From contig NZ_VRSW01000003.1 of assembly GCF_008017445.1 (NCBI RefSeq), positions 219,367 through 283,366 of the forward strand: DNA of 64,000 nucleotides, given 5' to 3'. Position numbers and translations under genes: made by a program. This DNA comes from Microbacterium mitrae (GTDB lineage Bacteria; Actinomycetota; Actinomycetes; Actinomycetales; Microbacteriaceae). The notes under the pieces are model-generated. The model was not told where the DNA came from. It did no database searches and saw nothing but the letters and a program-made list of their open reading frames with translations. Shown piece by piece: positions 25,472 to 33,467 of this stretch (positions within the stretch are counted from its first letter, which is position 1; each line of letters begins with the position of its first letter).

Positions 25472-26683
25472 ATGACCGGAACCATCGAGCCGCGCGCGTT
25501 GGACGTCGAGTCCCGTGCTCTCGGAACCCCGGCGCGTACTCACGCGTCAAGACGGCGCACGATTTTGCTTACCGTCGGCGTGCTGGGTCTGCTGGCGGGG
25601 TGCACCAGCGCACCCGCTCCGGTGCCGTCCGCGCCACCGTCATCACAGGTTCCGTCGTCGCCCGCAACCCAGCCGACCGCGCTCCCCACAACGCAGGCGC
25701 CGCCCGCCGCCATGCGCCCTACGAGGGAGCCGACCGCACTGGTGACCGATCTTGACGCGCCGTGGGATATTGCGTTTGTCGGCGAGACCGCACTGATATC
25801 TGAGCGTGACACCGCCACCATCTCTGAGGTGTCGGCAGACGGAACCACCAGGGTCGTTGGCATCGTGGCGGGCGTTGTGCACGGCGGCGAGGGTGGGCTG
25901 TTGGGGCTCGCCGCGCATCCCGACGAAAGCGCGCTCTTCGTCTATTCCACGGGGGAGAACGGCAATCGCGTCGAGAGGTATCAGCTCACCGGCGCCGCCG
26001 GATCCCTGTCTCTCGGCGAGGTGACGACGATCATTGACGGCATTCCGTCGGCCCGCAACCACAACGGCGGACGCCTCGCGATCGGCCCCGATGGCCACCT
26101 CTACATTGCCACCGGCGATGGTTCCGCCACGGCAACCGCACAGCAGCTGACTTCGCTGGGAGGCAAGATTCTGCGCGTCACCACCACCGGCGCGATTCCT
26201 GCCGACAATCCGTTTGCTGGCAGCCCCGTGTATAGCCTCGGTCACCGCAACGTTCAAGGGCTCGGTTGGGCAGTTGATGGCACGATGTTTGCCAGCGAGT
26301 TCGGCCAAGACACGTGGGACGAACTGAACATCATCACGCCCGGGGGCAACTACGGCTGGCCCGAATACGAGGGCATGAGTGGCGCCACAGGCGTCATCGA
26401 CCCGGTGCAGGTGTGGGCAACCGACGACGCCAGCCCGAGCGGCTTGGCGGTGGTGGGCGGAACCATTTTCATCGCGAATCTGCGAGGGCGCGTGCTCTAC
26501 GAGGTTGCCGCTTCTCACCCTGGCACGGCCGTCGCGCACTTCGATGGTGTGTACGGTCGGCTTCGGGATGCGGAACTCGCTCCCGATGGTTCGCTCTGGA
26601 TCCTCACCAACAACACCGACGGCCGCGGCGACCCAACCGCCGGTGACGATCGCGTGCTGCGGGTTGAACTCACATCGGGTTGA
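25472..26683 (+). CDS. PQQ-type sugar dehydrogenase, lipoprotein
   Basis: 403 residues. A lipobox LLAGC (~Cys43) predicts lipidation outside the membrane; a Pro/Ser/Thr-rich linker follows. The six-bladed propeller has family signatures DAPWDIAFVG, EGGLLGLAAHP, RNHNGGRLAIGPDG, GHRNVQGLGW and GGNYGWPEYEG of soluble glucose/sorbosone dehydrogenase-like proteins. Whether PQQ is used is uncertain; no PQQ synthesis genes are here. CACAAT (25460-25465) ends 6 nt before ATG, so it is probably leaderless. Confidence 0.9.
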   Translation: MTGTIEPRALDVESRALGTPARTHASRRRTILLTVGVLGLLAGCTSAPAPVPSAPPSSQVPSSPATQPTALPTTQAPPAAMRPTREPTALVTDLDAPWDIAFVGETALISERDTATISEVSADGTTRVVGIVAGVVHGGEGGLLGLAAHPDESALFVYSTGENGNRVERYQLTGAAGSLSLGEVTTIIDGIPSARNHNGGRLAIGPDGHLYIATGDGSATATAQQLTSLGGKILRVTTTGAIPADNPFAGSPVYSLGHRNVQGLGWAVDGTMFASEFGQDTWDELNIITPGGNYGWPEYEGMSGATGVIDPVQVWATDDASPSGLAVVGGTIFIANLRGRVLYEVAASHPGTAVAHFDGVYGRLRDAELAPDGSLWILTNNTDGRGDPTAGDDRVLRVELTSG

Positions 26684-26716
26684 GCCCGCGTCCGCCCCGC
26701 CATAACCTCCCCCGGG

Positions 26717-27727
26717 CTATTGGCGAAGCGCCATCAGCCGTGCGGTGTCGCCGAACACTTCCATACCCGCGCACCCCGCGGTTCCGGCGGCAATCGTGGT
26801 TCCGTCGCGGCCAATATGCTCAAACTCGATCGTCGCATCCAGAGTTTCTTCGACGCGTCGGTGCATGGCTGAACGCAGCGGTGCGTGCAGCAGGCCGCCG
26901 CGGGTGCGTTCGGCGCGGAGATTCAGGGTGCCGTCGGGGCCGTGCATACGCCACCGCACATGCGAATCATCAATGGTCAGCTCATCGTCCCGCGAGCCGT
27001 TCCACGTTGCCCAGGTGCTGAGGCGGTCGGGATACTTGATCGCAACGATGGAACCGCGAAACGTGCGGCCAAGCCCCGGAATAATCGCGCACGAGGCGAC
27101 GAGAGAGCCCGCAATGTTCGCGCCGTCGCGATCGCTCAGATGGTTGCTCGCGAGCCACACGTAGCTCTGCGGAAACGCCGTTCCCCAGTCTTTTTCGATG
27201 TAACCACGGCCTCCCGTGAACTCCACCAGCCGGTCTTCGATCACGAGGGTTCCGGCGAGACCATGGCCAAACGAGACGATGCCGTGAAAACATTCCATGA
27301 TCGGTATATAGCCGTACCAGCCCATGATTCCGGGCCGACGCATGGTCACTGGGTACGGGTCGATGGCACTCGAATACCAGAGCGATCCGCTGATCATCGG
27401 CAGGTCAAGCATGACCCCGCTCTGATCAAACCGGTTGCCGCCGATCGTGACCGCCATGCGGCCTTCGTCGGCTTCGAACTCGTCGGGCGGGAATGCGAAG
27501 TACCACGACCGTCCGCTCACGCCGTCGAGCACCTGAATGAAGGCTTCGTCGACGGAACCAGCACTCGCGTCGCCGCGGAAGATGCCGGGAATCAGCGCCC
27601 ACCGCTGAGTGAGATCGGGGGAGACCAGTTTGATGTACCAGCCCTCGAAATATTCGCGGGTGCGGCCGCGACCGTGGTAACCCTCGGGGTGTCGCACCCC
27701 GCGCACGTACTGCATTGGCGACCGCAT
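26717..27727 (-). CDS. tocopherol-cyclase-like protein
   Basis: 336 residues. Motifs YFEGWYIKLVSPD near the N-terminus and GYIEKDWGTAFPQSYVWLASNH in the centre are those of the plant/cyanobacterial tocopherol cyclase (VTE1) family. Bacteria such as these do not make tocopherol, so the substrate must differ. No signal peptide. On the minus strand TACCGT ends 6 nt before ATG 27727 and no Shine-Dalgarno is seen. Divergent from an amine oxidase with a 143-bp gap. Confidence 0.85.
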   Translation of the reverse strand: MRSPMQYVRGVRHPEGYHGRGRTREYFEGWYIKLVSPDLTQRWALIPGIFRGDASAGSVDEAFIQVLDGVSGRSWYFAFPPDEFEADEGRMAVTIGGNRFDQSGVMLDLPMISGSLWYSSAIDPYPVTMRRPGIMGWYGYIPIMECFHGIVSFGHGLAGTLVIEDRLVEFTGGRGYIEKDWGTAFPQSYVWLASNHLSDRDGANIAGSLVASCAIIPGLGRTFRGSIVAIKYPDRLSTWATWNGSRDDELTIDDSHVRWRMHGPDGTLNLRAERTRGGLLHAPLRSAMHRRVEETLDATIEFEHIGRDGTTIAAGTAGCAGMEVFGDTARLMALRQ

Positions 27728-27733
27728 GCCCCC

Positions 27734-27739
27734 ACGGTA
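27734..27739 (-). promoter_or_regulatory. -10 box TACCGT of the tocopherol-cyclase-like gene
   Basis: TACCGT, then GGGGGC, then ATG 27727; leaderless geometry. Confidence 0.5.
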
Positions 27740-27870
27740 CTGGTGGCGTGGGGCGAGCCGATAGAGGCAACCCCGGTTGAGTCGATAGTGGTGACGCGGC
27801 CGCGATGACAGGGGTGGCCGATATGCTCATCGCACCCGTGTGCTTGCCGTTGCCGAGATCAGGAGTTGTC

Positions 27871-29205
27871 ATGTCTGAGGCGTTCGATGTGATTGTGGTG
27901 GGTGCCGGCGTTTCGGGGCTCACCGCGGCGCGGCTGTTGGAGCGGGCAGGAAAGCGCGTTGTGGTGCTTGAGGCTCGAGAACGGGTGGGAGGGCGGGTTT
28001 ACACCGAGCGCGCCGATGGGTTTGTCACCGATATGGGAGCCTCATGGATTCACGGCATCACCGACAGCCCGGTGGCTGCGGCGGCCGAGGCGTTTGGCAT
28101 GCCGATGGTCGAGTTCACGGTGGGCGGGTATCAGCCAGATAGTCGCCCCATCGCGCACTACGGCCCCGATGCGCAACGCCTCGGCCCGCAGGCCGCGCAC
28201 CAGTATGTCGCCGACATTCGCGCGGTGGATGCCGCGCTTGTTGAGGTGATCGCCGCATCGGCGCCGGGATCCTCCTACCGTGACGTGACGGACGCGACGA
28301 TCGCACAGCAGGGGTGGGACCAGACGCGCGCCGAGCGGGTGCGCGAGTACATGGCACATCGCGCGGAGGAGCAGTATGGCGCTGCCGTGCACGACCTCGC
28401 CGCCCACGGCCTCGATGACGACACGATCGATGGTGACGAGGTGGTGTTTCCTGACGGGTACGACGTGTTGCCCGCACGGCTGGCCGCGGGACTTGATATT
28501 CGCCTCAATCACGTTGTGACCGAGGTGGCGTACACGAGCGATGGCGTTGTCGTGGTGGCAAACGGCGGAACCTTCACCGCGTCGCAAACGGTGGTGACGG
28601 TTCCGGTCGGGGTGCTGCAGTCGCCGGAGTTTGTGTTTCGACCCTCGCTGCCAGAGCCGCAGGCTGGCGCGCTGTCTCGACTTCGGATGAACGCGTTTGA
28701 GAAGGTCTTCTTGCGGTTTGAGAACAAGTTTTGGGATGACGAGGTTTATGCGGTTCGTCAGCAGGGGCCAGAGGGTGAGTGGTGGCATTCCTGGTACGAC
28801 CTCACGCCGTTGCATGGCGAGCCGACGTTGTTGACATTTGCCGCGGGGCCTGCCGCGCTCGCGATCCGCACCTGGGGTGATGATGAGGTGGCATCATCGG
28901 TGATGGCGCAGCTGATTCGGTTATACGGCGCCGCCGCCGAGCCGCCCAGCGCGGTGCGCGTCACCCGCTGGCAAGACGATCCGTTTAGTCATGGTTCCTA
29001 CGCCTTCATGACCGTCGCATCCACCGCGGCCGACCATGATGCGCTGGCGCAGCCCATCGATGGGGTGGTGCACATTGCGGGCGAGGCGACCTGGACGGAT
29101 GACCCCGCGACCGTGCCAGCCGCCATGCTCTCCGGGCACCGCGCCGCATGCGCCGTGCTGGGGCACGATGTTCCGGTAGCCGGCGCCTGGCAGTCGGCGG
29201 CGTGA
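27871..29205 (+). CDS. flavin-containing amine oxidase
   Basis: 444-residue FAD enzyme that would oxidise a primary or secondary amine to the imine, releasing H2O2. The dinucleotide motif VVGAGVSGLTAARLLERAG and EARERVGGRV occupy ~10-45, DMGASWIHG and FEKVFLRFENKFW follow, and the C-terminal FAD contact is VHIAGEATW. AGGAG 5 nt before ATG 27871 sets the start, shorter than the maximal frame. Cytoplasmic. Amine substrate not predictable. Confidence 0.92.
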   Translation: MSEAFDVIVVGAGVSGLTAARLLERAGKRVVVLEARERVGGRVYTERADGFVTDMGASWIHGITDSPVAAAAEAFGMPMVEFTVGGYQPDSRPIAHYGPDAQRLGPQAAHQYVADIRAVDAALVEVIAASAPGSSYRDVTDATIAQQGWDQTRAERVREYMAHRAEEQYGAAVHDLAAHGLDDDTIDGDEVVFPDGYDVLPARLAAGLDIRLNHVVTEVAYTSDGVVVVANGGTFTASQTVVTVPVGVLQSPEFVFRPSLPEPQAGALSRLRMNAFEKVFLRFENKFWDDEVYAVRQQGPEGEWWHSWYDLTPLHGEPTLLTFAAGPAALAIRTWGDDEVASSVMAQLIRLYGAAAEPPSAVRVTRWQDDPFSHGSYAFMTVASTAADHDALAQPIDGVVHIAGEATWTDDPATVPAAMLSGHRAACAVLGHDVPVAGAWQSAA

Positions 29206-29278
29206 TTATCGCGCCGCGCGCACGGCAGCGTGTTGATGCAATTTGGAACCGCCCTCAGACACCGCGGCAATACCTAGT

Positions 29279-29875
29279 GTGAGCAACGACAGTGAAATCA
29301 TTGGCGCATCGGTGGATGACCCGACGGTATTTGGGGCCATCTTCGAGCGTCACGCCGCCGCGATTGGCGGCTACGCCCGGCGTCGCGTCGGCATTGACGC
29401 GGTCGACGACATTCTCAGTGAGACCTTTCTCATTGCGTTCAAACGGCGCGAGTCTTATGACCTGAGCCGGGAGTCTGCGCGGCCGTGGCTGCTGGGAATT
29501 GCGACGAAGGTCATGCATCGATATCGCCGCACCGAGGTGCGTGAATGGCGTGCGATAGCGACGGCGGAACCAGAGGAGGTTGCCTCTCACGAGCGGCGCT
29601 CCGACTCCCGACTCGATGCGTCCGCGGCCCTACGGGCATTGGCGCCTCAGATTGCCGCGCTCTCGCAGAAGGAGCGAGACGTACTGCTGTTGCACGCGTG
29701 GGGGGATCTGACCTATGAGCAGATTGCCGATGCGCTGCGGGTTCCCGTCGGAACGGTGCGATCGCGGTTGAATCGCGTTCGCACGAAGCTCGCACCCGCC
29801 GGCTCGCAGGGACAAGCCCGGCTCACGTGGATGGCAAAGGAGGACACCAATGAATCAGTTGGATCTCGTGCGTGA
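29279..29875 (+). CDS. ECF-type RNA polymerase sigma factor
   Basis: 198 residues: region 2 (FGAIFERHAAAIGGYARRR, DDILSETFLIAFKRR) and region 4 (LTYEQIADALRVPVGTVRSRLNRVRTKL). The likely start is GTG 29279 (SNDSEIIGASVDD), not the upstream in-frame ATG. It overlaps the next gene by 26 bp, the usual sigma/partner arrangement in this group. Confidence 0.93.
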   Translation: MSNDSEIIGASVDDPTVFGAIFERHAAAIGGYARRRVGIDAVDDILSETFLIAFKRRESYDLSRESARPWLLGIATKVMHRYRRTEVREWRAIATAEPEEVASHERRSDSRLDASAALRALAPQIAALSQKERDVLLLHAWGDLTYEQIADALRVPVGTVRSRLNRVRTKLAPAGSQGQARLTWMAKEDTNESVGSRA

Positions 29876-30869
29876 CGCGCGAAAAGAAGAATCGACGGTT
29901 GAGCCGCAGGATCTGGCGCACGCCCGCGGGGCGCTCAATCGCGCCATGAATGAGGCGGCGCAGACGACGCGCGCGGGCGCTCGCCGTCGCCGGATGCGGG
30001 TCGGAATTGGCGGCGTCGCATCTGTCGGTGCCCTCGCGGCCGTCGCGTTTGTTGCGACCAGCGTGTTTGCGCCCCCGCCGTCGACGGAGAACACTGCCGC
30101 CGCAAGCGAAGTGTTGCAGGCGGCAGCCGACGCTACTCTCACCTCGGTGACGGGTGTCGATGTTCCGCTTGACGACGGCCAATACCTGCGCATTGAGACG
30201 ACGCTTGACCAGGTGATGTTCAACCAGAACATTGCGAACCCCGAGACGGCGGCGTTTGGCCTGCAACGCGACAGCGTGCTCTACGTGCCGGCTGACCGTG
30301 CTGACGATTGGCTGCTGGAGACGCTGCCTGGCGAGGTCACCGGCGTGTACGGCGTAGGCGGGCAGGAGTGGCTGGAGGCCGTGCAGGGCGAATCGCAGAC
30401 GTGGATGAACCAGGCGACGACCGTTGCGGCGTTGCCTGGTGGGGTTGAAGCCAGTGGGCAGCCCGTCGAGACGTATCGGGATCAGTATGACGAGATGCCG
30501 CGCGATCCTCAGCAACTGCTGCAGTGGTTCCGCGATGCGGCTCCCAACGGCTATGCGGGTTTCGCGATTGTCAACGCGCTGTGGCTCAACCTTCCGCCGG
30601 CGGATGTTCGTGCCGCGATGCTGTTGGCGCTCGCCGAGTCGGGTGAGTACGCGCTCGTTGCTCAGGAGGGGGACCTGGCGACGCTGGAACGGGTGGTTGA
30701 TGCGGATCGCGCAGGAGAGTCACGTCAGCAGTTCGTCATTGATACGGCGCAGGGGCTCATCGTGCAGATGATCGATAGCCCGGAGTATCCGGCGGTGTTA
30801 AACCTCAATCAAACGACCATGACGTTCACGCTGACCGTGGTTGATGAGGCGCCGGCCCCGACGCAATAG
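29850..30869 (+). CDS. CU044_5270-family protein, partner of the sigma factor
   Basis: 339 residues: a cytoplasmic N-terminal ~65 residues with an Arg-rich end, one transmembrane helix (~67-90, GIGGVASVGALAAVAFVATSV), then an extracytoplasmic domain. That topology and the overlap with the ECF sigma gene suggest a membrane-bound partner, possibly an anti-sigma, although the N-terminus lacks an obvious zinc HXXXCXXC motif. GGAGG stands before the ATG inside the sigma gene. A strong terminator ends the operon. Confidence 0.85.
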   Translation: MNQLDLVRDARKEESTVEPQDLAHARGALNRAMNEAAQTTRAGARRRRMRVGIGGVASVGALAAVAFVATSVFAPPPSTENTAAASEVLQAAADATLTSVTGVDVPLDDGQYLRIETTLDQVMFNQNIANPETAAFGLQRDSVLYVPADRADDWLLETLPGEVTGVYGVGGQEWLEAVQGESQTWMNQATTVAALPGGVEASGQPVETYRDQYDEMPRDPQQLLQWFRDAAPNGYAGFAIVNALWLNLPPADVRAAMLLALAESGEYALVAQEGDLATLERVVDADRAGESRQQFVIDTAQGLIVQMIDSPEYPAVLNLNQTTMTFTLTVVDEAPAPTQ

Positions 30870-30898
30870 CGCGGGGTGCCGGGCCACTGCGGCCGACC

Positions 30899-30936
30899 GC
30901 GAGAAGCCACGCAAATCGGGTTGCGTGGCTTCTCGC
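30899..30936 (+). terminator. terminator after the sigma operon
   Basis: Perfect 16-bp stem (30899-30914 with 30921-30936) and 6-nt loop; no long T-run. Confidence 0.78.
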
Positions 30937-31048
30937 TGCGTGCTGTGGCGTTGCGCTGTGTGGGCGAACGTCGTGCTCTGTGGCTCGGCCATCCCTTACG
31001 CAATGTCCGAACCCCGGAGTATCGTCCACCGTGACGCAAAGGAGCATC

Positions 31049-31456
31049 ATGTCAGCACAACTCGAAGCCATCAACATCACCTGTCGTGACCACGCCGCCA
31101 GCGGCGCCCGATGGGCCGAAATTCTCGGGTTGGAGGCGTACGGAGATGTCTCGGCCGCCAACGATTTCATCCTCTATCGCATCCCCAACACCGAGATCTT
31201 CTTCGCTTTCCAGCCGCCCGACAACGGTGAGATCGGGGAAGGGTTTGTGCCGCGCATCCACCTCGATGCGATGGCCTCCGGGAACACCCGTGACGAAGAG
31301 CTGCAGAACCTCCTCGCGCGCGGCATGACGCTTGTGGCTGATGCGCGCACGCCGGACGGTGCCGGCTGGTTCACCGTTGAAGACGCCGATGGCACTCAGA
31401 TGTGCGTTGGGCGTTCCGAAGAGGAGCGGTCGGCATCGGCGGGTGAATCGTCATGA
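31049..31456 (+). CDS. VOC-superfamily (glyoxalase-like) protein
   Basis: 135 residues in the paired beta-alpha-beta-beta-beta pattern: LEAINITCRDHAASGARWAEILGLE, then WFTVEDADGTQMCVG at the end, the usual metal-site Glu/Asp region. AAAGGAG stands 5 nt before ATG. It overlaps the next gene by 4 bp (ATGA). Substrate unknown. Confidence 0.87.
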   Translation: MSAQLEAINITCRDHAASGARWAEILGLEAYGDVSAANDFILYRIPNTEIFFAFQPPDNGEIGEGFVPRIHLDAMASGNTRDEELQNLLARGMTLVADARTPDGAGWFTVEDADGTQMCVGRSEEERSASAGESS

Positions 31457-32079
31457 GCGATGCGTCCGCTGAGCGTGGACGCATCCTGATCGACCTGTTC
31501 ACGACGCTCGATGGCGTGATGCAGGCGCCCGGCGGTGTCGATGAAGATCGCGAAGGTGGGTTTCGCTATGGCGGCTGGCAGGTTCCGCTTGACGATGATG
31601 TCATTGGCGACGAAATCTGGGCAGGCATGCAGGGGCTCGATGCGCTGCTACTAGGCAGAAAGACCTACGACATCTTTGCGAGTTACTGGCCGCATCACGC
31701 GAACAACCCGATTGGCGAGTTGCTGAACCGGGTGCCCAAGTATCTGGTTTCCGGCGGTGCACCCGCGGCTGAGTGGGCCGAGACCACGGTGCTTGAACCC
31801 ACGCCCGCGGGCTTCGACGCGCTGCGTGACCGGCATCGCAATATTCACGTGATTGGCAGCGGCAAACTCGTACGAACGCTCCTCGAATACGGCACATTTG
31901 ATGAGCTGAAGCTCTGGATGTATCCCGTTGTGCTCGGCGAGGGCAAACGGGTATTCGACCGCGGAACACCGCCGAGAAACCTGCGCCTGATTGCGCCCGC
32001 CACAACATCGCCGCGAGGTATCGTCACGCTCCGGTACGCGCCAGCGGAGGGGGAGGTGCGAAGCGGAACCATGGATTGA
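31453..32079 (+). CDS. dihydrofolate-reductase-fold (RibD C-terminal) protein
   Basis: 208 residues: LFTTLDGVMQAPGG at the N-terminus, DALLLGRKTYDIFASYWP, a central IHVIGSGKLVRTLLE and LWMYPVVLGEGKRVF are the RibD_C/YwjB-type signatures. Such proteins bind NADPH; a role outside riboflavin or folate synthesis is usual when coupled to a VOC gene as here. Confidence 0.88.
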   Translation: MSDASAERGRILIDLFTTLDGVMQAPGGVDEDREGGFRYGGWQVPLDDDVIGDEIWAGMQGLDALLLGRKTYDIFASYWPHHANNPIGELLNRVPKYLVSGGAPAAEWAETTVLEPTPAGFDALRDRHRNIHVIGSGKLVRTLLEYGTFDELKLWMYPVVLGEGKRVFDRGTPPRNLRLIAPATTSPRGIVTLRYAPAEGEVRSGTMD

Positions 32080-32080
32080 C

Positions 32081-32137
32081 CCGCAACGTGGAATGAAGCG
32101 GAATTATTGAGTGACCGCAACGTGGAATGAAGCGGAA
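32081..32137. repeat. 23-bp direct repeat
   Basis: CCGCAACGTGGAATGAAGCG plus GAA occurs at 32081 and again at 32115, 34 bp apart, in the spacer between convergent genes. Looks like a recent local duplication. Confidence 0.7.
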
Positions 32138-32236
32138 AATGAAGCAGCACTCTGGGAGTGCATTGCCCCTGTGTATGCATGGCGGCCGCACGCGCGATGG
32201 GCCCGCCGCCCCCGCGCGCTACGGGCCCCGCGCTTC

Positions 32237-33256
32237 TCAGGTCGTCAGGAGCACTTTGATGGCGCGGCGCTCGTCCATCGCTCGGTAACCTTCGGCGGCG
32301 TCTGCCAGCGGGAGGGTCATGTCGAAGACGGCGCCGGGGTTGATTTTGCGATCCCAGATCAGCTGGATCAGCTCGGGAAGAAAGCGGCGCACCGGTGCCG
32401 GACCGCCCAGCAGGTGAACCGTCTTTCCGAAGAGTTCGCCGCCATTGAGCGATACGCCATGCGAGACTCCAACGAAGCCGACGTGTCCGCCAGCACGGCA
32501 CGCGCGAATGGCCTGTTCCATCGACTCCTGTGTACCGACGGCCTCGATGACGCTGTGTGCGCCGTAACCGCCGGTCATTTCCTTGATACGGGCAACGCCC
32601 TCGTCGCCGCGTTCTTCGACGATGTCAGTCGCGCCAAATTCGCGCGCAAGAGCCTGACGGTCAGCGTGACGACTCATCGCAATGATGCGGTCTGCCCCCA
32701 GCTGCTTCGCGGCCAGAATCCCGAGCAAGCCCACGGCGCCGTCGCCAACCACGGCGACCGTCTTGCCGGGGGCAGCCTCGGCGGCAACGGCCGCGAACCA
32801 CCCGGTACCGAGCACGTCACTCGCCGCAAGCAACGACGGAATCAGATCCGCCGGCGGCTCGCCCGGCATCTTCACCAGCGTGCCATCAGCCAACGGAATG
32901 CGGGCATACTCGGCCTGCGTGCCAATCGCACCCATGCCCGTCGTGTGGATGCAACGCGACTGAAAGCCCGCCTGACAGATCTCACACGTGTTGTCAGACG
33001 TCATAAACGAGCCCACCACATGGTCGCCGACGGCAAGAGTGCGCACCTCGGCGCCCACCTGGGTCACGACGCCAATGTATTCGTGCCCCATGACCTTGTT
33101 GTGCACGCGGTCGTGCCCGCGATATGGCCACAGATCGGAACCACAGATACACGTCGCGGTGATGCTAATGATGGCGTCGGTTGGGTGCTCGAGCACCGGG
33201 TCTGCTCGCTCTTCAACCCGCACATCTCCGGGGGCGTGCATGACAACTCCGCGCAT
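32237..33256 (-). CDS. zinc-dependent alcohol dehydrogenase
   Basis: 339-residue MDR enzyme. Catalytic zinc: Cys in CICGSD and GHE in VMGHEYIG; structural-zinc lobe: CEICQAGFQSRC, which shows three Cys instead of the usual four in this stretch. Rossmann motif VVGDGAVGLLG. GGAG stands ~6 nt before ATG 33256 and fixes a start well inside the longer open frame. Probably oxidises a secondary alcohol or detoxifies an aldehyde; no operon partner. Confidence 0.93.
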   Translation of the reverse strand: MRGVVMHAPGDVRVEERADPVLEHPTDAIISITATCICGSDLWPYRGHDRVHNKVMGHEYIGVVTQVGAEVRTLAVGDHVVGSFMTSDNTCEICQAGFQSRCIHTTGMGAIGTQAEYARIPLADGTLVKMPGEPPADLIPSLLAASDVLGTGWFAAVAAEAAPGKTVAVVGDGAVGLLGILAAKQLGADRIIAMSRHADRQALAREFGATDIVEERGDEGVARIKEMTGGYGAHSVIEAVGTQESMEQAIRACRAGGHVGFVGVSHGVSLNGGELFGKTVHLLGGPAPVRRFLPELIQLIWDRKINPGAVFDMTLPLADAAEGYRAMDERRAIKVLLTT

Positions 33257-33467
33257 GATTCTCCTTCGCGTGTAGCAGTCGGCGAAAGCAGTCGCCGACG
33301 AAACCGAGGAATCCAGTCTGACGCGAATCGCGATGTCGTGGGGCGATACCGACGAAATTGCGCAACGGGCCGCGCGTCGCCGTGGCGCGAGCCCGGACCG
33401 TAGCGCGACCCGACCGCGCGCATCGCCCCATCGCTCCCAGCACCCGCGCGAAGAGACCCACGCACCC

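Noticed and set aside
26885..27808. 307-codon plus-strand frame
   Set aside because: Antisense to the tocopherol-cyclase-like gene, no domain pattern.
32111..33403. 430-codon plus-strand frame
   Set aside because: Antisense to the zinc alcohol dehydrogenase, whose motifs are complete; composition is typical of a GC-rich shadow.
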